Shown here piece by piece: positions 1 through 7,761 of a DNA stretch of 64,000 bases. How positions within the stretch are numbered: the first letter of the stretch is position 1; each line of letters opens with the position of its first letter. Under the pieces are notes generated by a model, which was given only the letters and a program-made list of their open reading frames with translations, was not told the DNA's origin and searched no databases. The stretch is from Albidovulum aestuarii (lineage in GTDB: Bacteria > Pseudomonadota > Alphaproteobacteria > Rhodobacterales > Rhodobacteraceae): contig NZ_JASBQQ010000001.1 in NCBI RefSeq assembly GCF_029961185.1, positions 1 through 64,000 of the forward strand, read 5' to 3'. Position numbers and translations under genes: made by a program.

Positions 1-59
1 TGCTGTCGCCCGTTGATTTCGAGATCAGGCAGCAGAAACTGACCAAGGCGGGTGTCTAG
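1..59 (+). CDS. C-terminal end of an IS3-family transposase (OrfB), cut by the window edge
   Basis: Codons from position 3 read LSPVDFEIRQQKLTKAGV and stop at 57-59. Endings of the type LSPxxFE-x-RQQ are usual for the catalytic subunit of IS3-family transposases, just before the element's terminal repeat. Only about 18 residues are visible, so the identification rests on this tail and on other IS3 debris in the window (880-988 and 12826-13340). The rest of the element lies to the left of the window. Confidence 0.6.
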   Translation, partial: LSPVDFEIRQQKLTKAGV

Positions 60-63
60 AAAA

Positions 64-219
64 CTAGGGGCACCTCATCAAGAGGTCGATACGTAAGTTC
101 AACCTTGCGATAAGGGCTTGATCGATCGATACGCCGGATGCGGCGGGAGACGCGTATGCTGCGTCGATCCAAAGCCTCTCTAGCTCTGCCCTTTGGGCTT
201 GTGTCGCAATCTCCTCCAC
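64..219 (-). CDS. Small 51-residue protein, possibly the end of a ribbon-helix-helix antitoxin
   Basis: A GTG start preceded by a strong GAGGAGG ribosome-binding site gives a 51-residue product. A longer reading from an ATG at 246 is possible but lacks a comparable site. The sequence is a charged helix (AELERLWIDA) followed by SIDQALIARL, which loosely resembles the C-terminal half of ParD-like antitoxins; this is only a visual resemblance. No partner toxin is present, and the gene ends four bases from the end of the IS3 transposase fragment, so it may be a remnant cut by the insertion. Confidence 0.35.
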   Translation of the reverse strand: MEEIATQAQRAELERLWIDAAYASPAASGVSIDQALIARLNLRIDLLMRCP

Positions 220-622
220 AACAATTCCTCCTCGAATGCAATTCATTGTAAGCAGTTCACAAGAGTTTCGACCACACCGCAAGAGGTCTCGACGTCGATG
301 CCACGCGTGCGAGTGCGTGGCTTGGGGCCGCCGGTTCCGGGTACTGTGCATCATCCACAACTTCAGTCGGGTGTGCTTGGGTGCCGTCGTCGACACATCG
401 ATCTCCGGCCATCTTGTTGTGCGAGTCACGGGAACTGGATCGGATCGCCGGACAGCGGGGTTACCCTTGTATGATGGTCTCCGAAAACGGGACGGAGCTT
501 GCTGACCTCAGCGTGAGGAGGTTCCAGGGGAGCAGGTCAGCTGCCCCGAACGCAAACTACACACGCTTCTCACAGGGGCTCGGCAAACGTTGATGTGGCG
601 TTGATGTGGATTGCGCATAAGC

Positions 623-646
623 AAAAAGCCCCGCGGGATGCGGGGC
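623..646 (-). terminator. Intrinsic terminator for leftward transcription
   Basis: On the minus strand GCCCCGC and GCGGGGC form a 7-bp GC stem (640-646 with 628-634) around a 5-base loop, followed by a run of five T. No intact gene lies just upstream of it. It could serve the cyclophilin gene 370 bases away or a gene that has since decayed. Confidence 0.6.
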
Positions 647-879
647 GTAAGGCTTTGGTATTGCGTGGTTTTGTTGGTTGCGGGGGCCTGACACCACCGA
701 GATCTGACTTCTGCCGTAGGATCGTTGGCAATCGTCAAAGTCGGCCCATAGCTGCCGTTGGCTGTAACAGTCCAATGCTGCGCTTGCAGCCCGCTTTCCG
801 GCCATTCGCTGCGAGCGCAAAGCTTGGCCCTGATCGAATTAACGGTTCGCGGACAAATCGGTCGTCCGCTACAGTGCAA

Positions 880-988
880 TATTCTACGTACAGAACCCTT
901 CCGGCTTCTCTCGCTTTCCAGCCATTCTCTGTTCCTCCAAGTGAAGGGACAAATCGATGCCAGTTGGTGGACCACTTCAATGGGAGCA
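880..988 (-). mobile_element. Left-end remnant of an IS3-family element
   Basis: The minus strand from 988 reads an end sequence TGCTCCCATTGAAGTGGTCC, an untranslated stretch, and an ATG at 925 followed by MAGKREKPEG. This matches base for base in large part the start of the better preserved IS3 copy whose end lies at 13340 and whose OrfA begins MAGKREKPEE. After about ten codons the frame is lost. The remnant is therefore only the first hundred bases of an IS3 element. Confidence 0.7.
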
Positions 989-1016
989 GTTCAAGTCTGC
1001 CGCCGAGGGTTCCCCG

Positions 1017-1679
1017 TCACTGTGTCTCGCCGTGGCCCTGCAGTCGAGTGACTACTTCGATGGTAACCGGCTCGGTCAGCATCTGCCCTTTGAGATAGGG
1101 TATATCCACCGATCCATCCGCTGGCTTCCCGTGGATGGTCCGCACCACTTCCATGCCCTCAATCACGCGTCCGAAAGCGGCGAATCCGAGGCCATCATCA
1201 TTTCGGCCCGAGCCGTAATCGAGCCCCGGCTGATCCCCAACGGCTATGAAAAACTCCGACGAGGCAGTTCCCGCCTCGGCGCGCGCCATCGAGAGTGTCC
1301 CGTCCGTGTGGCGTAGCCCCGTGTCGCGCGTTGATTCATGCGCGATCGGCGGAAACGGGGGCTCGCCGCCCGCCATGCCGCCCTGGATGACCTCGATCAC
1401 TGGGGTGCCCGTATCGTTTTCCGAGTTAACGGTCCGGTAGAAGCTGCCACCGTCGAAATACCCGCCCTCCACGTATCGCAGGAAATTGGCCACGGTAACC
1501 GGTGCCTTTTCGGCATACAGTTCCACACGGATATCCCCCTCGGTCGTTCGGAACATCACCTCAACGGTAGATGCATCCTGAGCGTGGCTGTACTGACCGG
1601 GAAGCAGGACGAGCATCAGGAGCGCGTAAAGTATGCAGTGAAACGAGGTTCGCATGCGATTGGTCATGGGTGTCTTCAT
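1017..1679 (-). CDS. Exported cyclophilin-type peptidyl-prolyl isomerase
   Basis: A 220-residue protein. The start at 1679 is chosen because AAGGAGCC lies just upstream and it gives a clean signal peptide (hydrophobic CILYALLMLVLLPG, then a likely cut after SHA). The mature part is a cyclophilin domain: TTEGDIRVELYAEKAPVTV, then NFLRYVEGGYFDG, VIQGG, SMARA and SSEFFIAV, the usual order of core segments. Such enzymes catalyse cis-trans isomerisation of prolyl bonds, here probably in the periplasm. It follows the amidohydrolase gene by 38 bases in the same direction, so the two are probably cotranscribed. A longer in-frame reading upstream runs through the amidohydrolase gene and is not real. 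Confidence 0.88.
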   Translation of the reverse strand: MKTPMTNRMRTSFHCILYALLMLVLLPGQYSHAQDASTVEVMFRTTEGDIRVELYAEKAPVTVANFLRYVEGGYFDGGSFYRTVNSENDTGTPVIEVIQGGMAGGEPPFPPIAHESTRDTGLRHTDGTLSMARAEAGTASSEFFIAVGDQPGLDYGSGRNDDGLGFAAFGRVIEGMEVVRTIHGKPADGSVDIPYLKGQMLTEPVTIEVVTRLQGHGETQ

Positions 1680-1717
1680 GGTCGGCTCCTTCACTATTTG
1701 CAGGGCTCTCGGCCGGC

Positions 1718-3079
1718 TTACTTGACAGTATTCTTGTAGATCACGCCGTCTTTCATGATCAGGTCGATGTTCCTTTCTGCGTCCATCAGGAGCTTGATAT
1801 CCGTGGTCGGGTCGCCGTTGACCAGGATGATATCGGCATAGGCGCCGGATTGGATGACACCGAGCGGAGCGTCGGGATATGGGTTCTTCAGTCCGGACAG
1901 CGCCAAGACTTCGGCGTTGTTGCCGGTGACTTGCTTCATTTGCTCGATGGGTGACCAGAACTCGTCGCGAAAGGCGAATTCTTGGGTGAAGTTCTTGAAA
2001 ATCTCGTCGCCGCCAAACACGTCGGTCCCCCAAAGGATCTTCAGATCGTATTTCCTTGCCAGATCAAACGCATTGCGCGTTCCTTCGGCGACCATCGCCA
2101 ACTTCGCTTGCTGGATCGGAGCTTGGAATTGCGGGTTGCCAGACACGTCCTGAAGCGGAAGGAAGGCCTGCGGCGAATAGAAGACGCCCAGTTCCTTCAT
2201 GCGCTTCACGGTATCTTCTTCCAGAACAAGCCCGTGCTCGATAACCCTGACACCTGAATCGAGGGCGCCGACAACACTGTTATTCAGTTGCGCGTGCACC
2301 GTTACGTAGGTTCCATAGCGGGTCGCCTCTTCCACGGCAGCTTTCAGCTCTTCTTGCGTGTACTGGGCGGCCTGCAGCGGGTCGGTGAAGCTGGTCACAC
2401 CGCCGCCGGCATGGATTTTTATGTGCGACGCGCCGCGAAACAGCATTTCGCGAACACTGCGACGGACATCATCGGCGCCGTCAGCGATAAGCGTATGCTT
2501 GTATCGGTTGGCCGTGCCACCGAACTCGGGTCCGTCAAGAACCGGATGCCCATCGAACGGCATACGGAAATCGCCGTGACCCGAGGTCTGCCCGATGCCT
2601 GCGCCACCGCAATAAATCCGTGGACCGCTGAAGACACCCGCGTCGATTGCTTTCTTGACGCCAAAACAATTGCCACCCAAGTCGCGCACGGTCGTAAACC
2701 CGGACATCAGGTAATCGTTGGCCCGCTTGGCCGCGCGGACACCTTGTTCAAAAGCATCCTGGCTGATCAGCAGTTGAACTGGATCGGTGTGCAGCATGAT
2801 ATGGGCATGCCCCTCGATCATTCCGGGCATCAGCGTGCGACCACCGCCGTCGATCACCCTGCCGCCTGCAACAGCAAGCGGTTCGAGCGACACTTCGGTG
2901 ATCTTGTTGCCCGTCACCACGACATTGGCATTTTCGATCAGGGCTTCGTTTACACCGTCAAAGACGGTGACGTTGGTGAACAGGATCGGCCCGGAGGCCT
3001 CCTGAGCAGCCGCAGGCAGAGCAACGCTGGCGGCGACGGCAAGTGCCGCAGTCAATGTCTTGGGGTTTAGTTTCCGCAT
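1718..3079 (-). CDS. Exported metal-dependent amidohydrolase (imidazolonepropionase-like)
   Basis: A 453-residue protein of the amidohydrolase superfamily, close to the family's usual 420-460 residues. An N-terminal signal peptide (ALAVAASVALPAAAQ) sends it to the periplasm. Metal-site motifs appear in order: the HxH motif in IEGHAHIM, the lysine in ASHIKIHAGGG, histidines in TVHAQ and VIEHG, and the aspartate in LWGTDVFGG. Close relatives include secreted Xaa-Pro dipeptidases and ochratoxin or carbamate hydrolases, so the substrate is probably an amide or peptide; I cannot name it. It is read leftward in a run with the cyclophilin (downstream) and the Ntn amidase (upstream). Confidence 0.88.
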   Translation of the reverse strand: MRKLNPKTLTAALAVAASVALPAAAQEASGPILFTNVTVFDGVNEALIENANVVVTGNKITEVSLEPLAVAGGRVIDGGGRTLMPGMIEGHAHIMLHTDPVQLLISQDAFEQGVRAAKRANDYLMSGFTTVRDLGGNCFGVKKAIDAGVFSGPRIYCGGAGIGQTSGHGDFRMPFDGHPVLDGPEFGGTANRYKHTLIADGADDVRRSVREMLFRGASHIKIHAGGGVTSFTDPLQAAQYTQEELKAAVEEATRYGTYVTVHAQLNNSVVGALDSGVRVIEHGLVLEEDTVKRMKELGVFYSPQAFLPLQDVSGNPQFQAPIQQAKLAMVAEGTRNAFDLARKYDLKILWGTDVFGGDEIFKNFTQEFAFRDEFWSPIEQMKQVTGNNAEVLALSGLKNPYPDAPLGVIQSGAYADIILVNGDPTTDIKLLMDAERNIDLIMKDGVIYKNTVK

Positions 3080-3308
3080 TCGGTTGCTCCTTGTGTCGGA
3101 TGGATTTCGGGAGTGCCCCGGTCGATTTTGAACACGCTTGACAGGCGGCGCCGCGAACTCGTGCGGTTCGAGGCGCTCATCGACTGGAAGTTCTCCGCCG
3201 AGAGAACCTGTGCGATTGTTCCAATCAATTCATCTCAGTAGGAAAGAACTTGGAGGGCTTCTCACCGAAGACATCGATGAGAAACCCTCTCAAGATTACT
3301 GCAAGCTT

Positions 3309-4361
3309 TTACAGGAACCCGAAAGGCTCAGCCTCTTCGAATTGGGAGGAGACTTCTCCTGAAAGCGGGCGGTCTTTTGAGACCTTGAGGGTCATCGTTT
3401 TTGCCCCGGGTTGCAGATCAACCTTATTCAAGTCGACCCAGAACACAGTGGGTGAAACCGCCGAGTCAAAGTAATAGGTCCTGGCACTGTGGTCAGTCAC
3501 GGTGCGCCACAGCGTAATGGCGCTCATCGGATTCTCCGGGCTGTTCATCCCAATGGGTGGGCTGATATTCCGCATCACAGAAAACACGCTGGCCAGCGAC
3601 ATATTCTGGTCTTCAAACTTTTGCAGTCTATTCAGCATCCAGTCCAGTCTTACCAATCGGTCAGTCGGATTAAGCGTTCCTGGAAGGAACTTATCGCCAT
3701 TCACTCCTTTCCAGTACTCAAGCAGCTTGAGTTGTGTCGAGAAGTCCGGGTCATTGGTCATGATCTTGTATTCTCGCCCGTGATGGATCACGAGTTCGCC
3801 GTCAATATACTCGAAAATGGCGGAGTCACCTGACGCGTCGGAGATCGCCATGTGAATTTCCGCAGCGACGCCATTTGCAACCGGCTTGGACACAATCGTG
3901 AACGGCGGATCCTGCATGGCTGCCACCGCCTCTTCAACCGTGGCGAAGTTGTCCAGGAAATACTGCAACCAGGCGCCAATGCTGATCGTCGGCTTCCCGG
4001 TTACAGCCGGATCACCATAATCGCTGTGGGAAAGATACTGCATGCCCCCGGCGAGGCCTTTTTCGTTCATGCCATCCGCCGATGCGGTGCCATAGAATGC
4101 CGTGATGACGGATCCGTATTTCGATGTCCAAGTCAGCTCGTTGTCGCTGCCCCCGCCTTTGCGTTCCACGCCTTGCGGGAAGATCCACAGATCGCTGGCA
4201 AGGTCGGGGTCGATCCAGTCCATGCTCCGTCCAGTAATGTACGACCCGTTCCCAGTTTCTACCAGAATTCGGGAACAAGCGATCGCCGGCTGCAGCGTTG
4301 TAGAAAGAACAAGGCCAGTAGCCAACGCAAGGCACAGGCCATTTCTTAGTTTCTTCATCAT
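3309..4361 (-). CDS. Exported linear-amide C-N hydrolase (choloylglycine hydrolase / penicillin V acylase family)
   Basis: A 350-residue Ntn-hydrolase. The signal peptide ends in QPAIA and cleavage would expose Cys29 (the C of CSRILVETGNG), which in this family becomes the catalytic N-terminal nucleophile. GRSMDW and a TWTSKYGSV segment follow in the expected order. Family members cleave linear amides such as bile-salt conjugates, penicillin V or acyl-homoserine lactones; in Gram-negative relatives the last two are common. The gene lies between the amidohydrolase and an outer-membrane protein, all on the same strand, which suggests a shared pathway for an amide compound. Confidence in the family is high, in the substrate low. 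Confidence 0.87.
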   Translation of the reverse strand: MMKKLRNGLCLALATGLVLSTTLQPAIACSRILVETGNGSYITGRSMDWIDPDLASDLWIFPQGVERKGGGSDNELTWTSKYGSVITAFYGTASADGMNEKGLAGGMQYLSHSDYGDPAVTGKPTISIGAWLQYFLDNFATVEEAVAAMQDPPFTIVSKPVANGVAAEIHMAISDASGDSAIFEYIDGELVIHHGREYKIMTNDPDFSTQLKLLEYWKGVNGDKFLPGTLNPTDRLVRLDWMLNRLQKFEDQNMSLASVFSVMRNISPPIGMNSPENPMSAITLWRTVTDHSARTYYFDSAVSPTVFWVDLNKVDLQPGAKTMTLKVSKDRPLSGEVSSQFEEAEPFGFL

Positions 4362-4470
4362 GTCTTCACTTCCTCCAAGGTTCGTGATGATCTTTTTCCA
4401 AGTGGGTTTCGCTTACGAGCATGGCGCTACCCCTCACACCTGCGGGCGACGTTCATTGCGGTAGAGGCGG

Positions 4471-5259
4471 TCAAAATCCGATCACCTTGTACCCGACCTG
4501 AAGGCTCCAGTCGGCAGGGCGGTTGGCGCCGGCAAGGATCTGCGGTTTGATGAAGATCTGGCTATCGCCGCCAAAGGCCTTGCCCGTCGGAAAGCCGAAG
4601 GTGGTCGTCAGGCTGGCGTACCCTTTGTCCTGTTCCCAGTCATAGATGAGGGCCGGATCAAAGGTGATGAAAATCTTATCCGTCGACAGTTTTGGTACGT
4701 AGTAGAAATCGAAAGTGGTGGTGTTGATCTTGCTGCGCCCCGGATCTTCGTCACCCAGACCGATGGTCTGAACCAGCGCGGGCGCGATGATGCTGCCGTC
4801 CCTGAGAAACTTGGCATAAAATCCGGACAGTTCCAGCACTGTCTGGCCGCTGCCAAGATCGGGGCGGTCAGCGGTATCGAACTTTAGTTTCGCCGTATAG
4901 GCGTACCCGCGGCTGGCATTCACGTCGAGGACATGAGTGAATGTCAAACTCACGTCGCCAAGCCCAAAACTGTCATCGATTAGCCCGGAGGCGTAGGGCA
5001 CAGTGACACTCAGGGACTTATTTTTTCCTTGACCGAACGGCACCCCGAAACTGGCTTCAAAGAGGTCATTGGACAACCCCGATCCGAAATCCGTGTACTT
5101 GTACTGAATGCCGGCGCTGGTCGCCAGCAAGGTCGGGTTGGTGCCGTTGTTCACCTCGGGCTGGGATTGCGCCCAAACGGGTGTGGTCGCAGCCAATACT
5201 GTGGCGGTCATAAGCGCCGTAGACGTGCTTAGCACGGTAGGCATTTTGAAAAACAGCAA
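4471..5259 (-). CDS. Outer-membrane beta-barrel protein, MetA-pathway/phenol-degradation channel-like
   Basis: A 262-residue protein with a signal peptide (ATVLAATTPVWAQ) and alternating amphipathic strands: IQYKYTDFGSG, SLSVTVPYASG, YTAKLKFDTADRPDLGSG, TFGFPTGKAF. It ends in ...GYKVIGF; a C-terminal phenylalanine is the usual signal for outer-membrane barrel insertion. The pattern fits the transporter-like family associated with aromatic-compound degradation. A second ATG 15 bases inside the gene (5244) could also be the start. It is divergent from the AraC regulator and heads the leftward amidase group, so it may be the uptake channel for the same substrate. Confidence 0.72.
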   Translation of the reverse strand: MLFFKMPTVLSTSTALMTATVLAATTPVWAQSQPEVNNGTNPTLLATSAGIQYKYTDFGSGLSNDLFEASFGVPFGQGKNKSLSVTVPYASGLIDDSFGLGDVSLTFTHVLDVNASRGYAYTAKLKFDTADRPDLGSGQTVLELSGFYAKFLRDGSIIAPALVQTIGLGDEDPGRSKINTTTFDFYYVPKLSTDKIFITFDPALIYDWEQDKGYASLTTTFGFPTGKAFGGDSQIFIKPQILAGANRPADWSLQVGYKVIGF

Positions 5260-5333
5260 AATACAGCCCCTCCAAAGACTTACTCATCGCGGTCGACCGT
5301 ACCTCTCCGGAGGCGACTTGAACCCGAAAGTGT

Positions 5334-5403
5334 GGGTCAAATTCTACCATGGTAGTAAGATTATGGTAGTAAGATGGGCCCAGAATCGAGGGTCAAATTC
5401 TAC
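5334..5403. repeat. Two pairs of direct repeats in the porin/AraC intergenic region
   Basis: GGGTCAAATTCTAC occurs at 5334-5347 and again at 5390-5403, a 56-base period. Between them ATGGTAGTAAGAT is repeated back to back at 5349-5361 and 5363-5375. The position between a divergent porin-like gene and an AraC-type activator fits regulator half-sites, but the repeats could also be an insertion scar. Confidence 0.6.
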
Positions 5404-5504
5404 GCTGTCGGCGGATACGAGCTCACTTGGGAGTTGACGGCGTTGTGCTCTTGCGAGTCGGCTCTAAGTACTCCGCCATAGTCAGTCAGATACGGGAAGG
5501 TTTC

Positions 5505-6476
5505 ATGAATATGGGGGAACCGAAGCAGTTTTCGCGCTTTCCTGCAAAGATCGACTTGACGCATCAGGAGTTTTGGCGCGGCTTGCCCACCCTTCAAGCC
5601 GAAACGGCGCAACTCGAGCCGGGACGCGTTGAGTACAAAATGCTGCAAGTCACTGGCCGGGATCTGCTTATCTTTCGTAGCAAGGTCGGGCCAAAAATGG
5701 CCAGTACCATCGTGCCCAGCCCGGACTGGATTGTTTTGATGGCACCGATCAGTTGGCTTGGCGACTATGTCTTCAACGGTCAAGTGGCAAGACCGTTCGA
5801 TGTTTTTGTTTCGGGCGGTCCTGACGGATATTCCACCACCAACGAAAGAAGGCATAATCTCGCACTGGGTCTGCGAAAGTCCAGACTGAGGGATGCATGC
5901 GCCAATTTGAGTGGTCGCTATATCGACGATATCGCCCTCGACGATCAACGGATAGCCCTTGGTCCAGCCTTAGGAACAAGGTTTCAAAGGCTGCTTCTGG
6001 AGACGATAACAACTTCATTGGACAAGCCTCTGGGTCCCGGTAAGTTCGCACTCGATGCTGCCGTCGAGAACGATCTTTTTGCTGAGGTCGCCGGCCTCAT
6101 CATTGCACAGACAATCGAAGAGAATGCTGTTTCAAGCCCCAAACTTGACCCGTTACAAGTTGTCAGGCGAGCAGAAAAACTATTTGAGGACCGCGCGACT
6201 AATCCACCAAGCGTTGCTGACCTTTGCAAGGCAGCCAACGTCGGAGCAACGAAACTGCACGTGTGCTTCAATGAAGTTTTCGGCGCGTCGCCAATTGCGT
6301 ACCTGCAGGCAAAAAGACTTACCCAAGCCCGTAGTCTATTACTTGCAGAGGAAGGGCCCCCACTTTCCGTCAAAGACGTTGCCCTGTCGCTCGGCTTCAC
6401 TCACAGCGGTCGCTTTGCGAAACTATATCAGAGCCTCTTCGGAGAGTTTCCATCAGAGACGCTCAAAAGTAAGTGA
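5505..6476 (+). CDS. AraC-family transcriptional regulator
   Basis: A 323-residue protein when started at 5505, where GGGAAGG precedes the ATG; an upstream ATG at 5427 has no such site. The C-terminal hundred residues hold the two helix-turn-helix units of AraC regulators: SVADLCKAANVGATKLHVCFNEVFGASP, then LSVKDVALSLGFTHSGRFAKLYQSLFGEFPSE. The N-terminal 200 residues resemble the effector-binding part of AraC proteins found beside catabolic genes. It is divergent from the channel-like gene, so it probably activates the amidase/porin group in response to its substrate. Confidence 0.88.
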   Translation: MNMGEPKQFSRFPAKIDLTHQEFWRGLPTLQAETAQLEPGRVEYKMLQVTGRDLLIFRSKVGPKMASTIVPSPDWIVLMAPISWLGDYVFNGQVARPFDVFVSGGPDGYSTTNERRHNLALGLRKSRLRDACANLSGRYIDDIALDDQRIALGPALGTRFQRLLLETITTSLDKPLGPGKFALDAAVENDLFAEVAGLIIAQTIEENAVSSPKLDPLQVVRRAEKLFEDRATNPPSVADLCKAANVGATKLHVCFNEVFGASPIAYLQAKRLTQARSLLLAEEGPPLSVKDVALSLGFTHSGRFAKLYQSLFGEFPSETLKSK

Positions 6477-6824
6477 TTTTTCGGAAGGCCCAGATCGGGC
6501 CATTACGTTGGCTTGACCTAATAACCATAGATGGAGAAATATGGTCGTTAAACGTCTGCTCTGGGCTGATTTTGTTGAGAAACTCGACGCTTCGAAAATC
6601 ACGTACAAAATTTAGAACAAATTTCTTCCAGAGCACTCATCAGAAACCGAGATTTGAGAATTCCGGATTTCGTGTGAAAAAGTACTCTTAGTTTGGTCAT
6701 TCTCAGCGGGATACCGACTTTTAACACAACAGACTCACAACCGCCTTTCGGCGTTGCAGCGATCCAACCGGATTTGAAGCAATCTGAATGGTGCTGGCAG
6801 ACGAATGCGAACTCGTCTCTACAA
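6477..6824. other. Gene-free stretch before the IS6-like element
   Basis: About 350 AT-richer bases. A short GGCCCAGATCGGGCC hairpin lies just after the AraC stop but lacks a T run, so it is a poor terminator. I see no gene, tRNA or repeat here. Confidence 0.5.
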
Positions 6825-7567
6825 GGACAGGATGGCTGTCCCTTATGCGGCGCAGAGAGAGCGCCACTCGGCAAGAGCGACGGCTCGTTTAGCCTTGAAG
6901 TCGGATCTGCTTGAGAGGCTGCGTTCCGTGTTGAAGAGGTTGTAGATCGAGGCGTGGACGGAGGCGAACTTCTGTAACGTTCGCATCCGCCGGAAGCGGA
7001 GCATCGCCCGCTCCCGCCTTCGAAATGGCTGGTGTGAGTTCTCCGCTCGGTTGTTCATCCAACGGCCGGTTTGCTGGCGGTCGCGAATGCCGAGTTCGCC
7101 GAGCGCGGCGCCATAAGTGCGCAGCCGGTCAGTCACGAATTCGCCCGCTCGTCCGTGCCGCTTCAGTGATTTCCTCAAGAATTTCAGGGCGGCTTTCTTG
7201 TCACGCTTCTTGGTCACGAAGCTCTCGAGCACCTCGCCTTCATGATCGACGGCTCGCCACAGGTAACGAAGTTCACCGTTGATCTTCACGAAAACCTCGT
7301 CGAGGTGCCAGCGCCATCGGCTCGAGCGCATGCCCTGGACGCGTCGCTTGCGGATCTCCGACGCAAACATCGGGCCAAACCTGTGCCACCAGAACCGCAC
7401 CGTCTCGTGGCAGATATCGACGCCCCGCTCATGAAGCAGGTCCTCGACGTTCCGGAGCGAAAGAGGGAAGCGGATGTACATCATCACCGCCATGCGGATG
7501 ATTTCGGGTGACGTCTTGAAGTACTTAAAGGGCGAGCGTTTGGGCATCCGGGAAGGCTACTCAGTCC
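6825..7567 (-). mobile_element. IS6-like insertion sequence, about 743 bp
   Basis: The transposase gene is flanked by imperfect 18-bp inverted ends: GGACAGGATGGCTGTCCC at 6825-6842 and GGACTGAGTAGCCTTCCC read inward from 7567; 12 of 18 positions match. The resulting length of 743 bp fits the IS6 family (about 700-900 bp). The bases flanking both ends (CTCTACAA and CCTGCCCC) are not a duplication, which would fit an IS6-mediated deletion or rearrangement. The exact ends are inferred by eye. Confidence 0.6.
6843..7547 (-). CDS. IS6-family transposase
   Basis: A 234-residue DDE transposase of normal length for the IS6/IS26 group. It starts MPKRSPFKYFKTSPEIIRMAV and has the family's LRNVEDLLHERGVDICHETVRFWW helix-turn-helix-like segment. 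The catalytic triad is visible: D in WHLDEVFVKI, D in FVTDRLRTYG and E in NNRAENSHQP. It appears intact and could be active. It has landed in, and removed the end of, the DUF5681 gene to its right. Confidence 0.93.
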   Translation of the reverse strand: MPKRSPFKYFKTSPEIIRMAVMMYIRFPLSLRNVEDLLHERGVDICHETVRFWWHRFGPMFASEIRKRRVQGMRSSRWRWHLDEVFVKINGELRYLWRAVDHEGEVLESFVTKKRDKKAALKFLRKSLKRHGRAGEFVTDRLRTYGAALGELGIRDRQQTGRWMNNRAENSHQPFRRRERAMLRFRRMRTLQKFASVHASIYNLFNTERSLSSRSDFKAKRAVALAEWRSLCAA

Positions 7568-7761
7568 CCTGCCCCGCCGCAAGCCAGGTTCATCTGACAC
7601 CGCCCCTCGGCGGCGAGCTTCTTGAGCTTCGCCTCGATGGACGCGGGCTTCGATGTCTTGCCGCTGGGGTTGCCCGACTGCCCCTTCTTCCACTGGCTGT
7701 GTTGGGGAGGGTTCTTGTAGCCCGAACCTTTGCCGGAGGCAGGTGTGGATTTCTTGGCCAT
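7561..7761 (-). pseudogene. DUF5681-domain protein truncated by the IS6-like element
   Basis: The 66-residue reading frame begins MAKKSTPASGKGSGYKNPP and contains the DUF5681 hallmark WKKGQSGNPSGK. The two intact relatives in this window (22275-22673 and 22666-23049) are 127-132 residues long, so about half is missing. The end of the frame coincides with the inferred IS6 end at 7567. DUF5681 proteins often sit beside phage terminase or methyltransferase genes. The start overlaps the stop of the methyltransferase gene (TGATG), so the two were translationally coupled, as in the second copy of this module. Confidence 0.75.

Larger units (their letters stand above)
220..1016. other. Gene-free stretch with insertion-sequence debris
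   Basis: About 800 bases hold no reading frame that I can defend. Several frames of 60-170 codons are open on both strands, but none has a good start site with a recognisable product. The only structured pieces are a leftward terminator (623-646) and the end of a decayed IS3 element (880-988), listed separately. Confidence 0.6.

Noticed and set aside
660-720. GGTTGCGGGGGCC followed by a T-loop-like stretch, resembling the 3' end of a tRNA on the minus strand
   Set aside because: No T arm (GGTTCGAATCC) or cloverleaf can be built from it.
508-975. Long open frame on the minus strand in the first kilobase
   Set aside because: It runs through a terminator and the IS3 remnant and has no coherent composition or start site.
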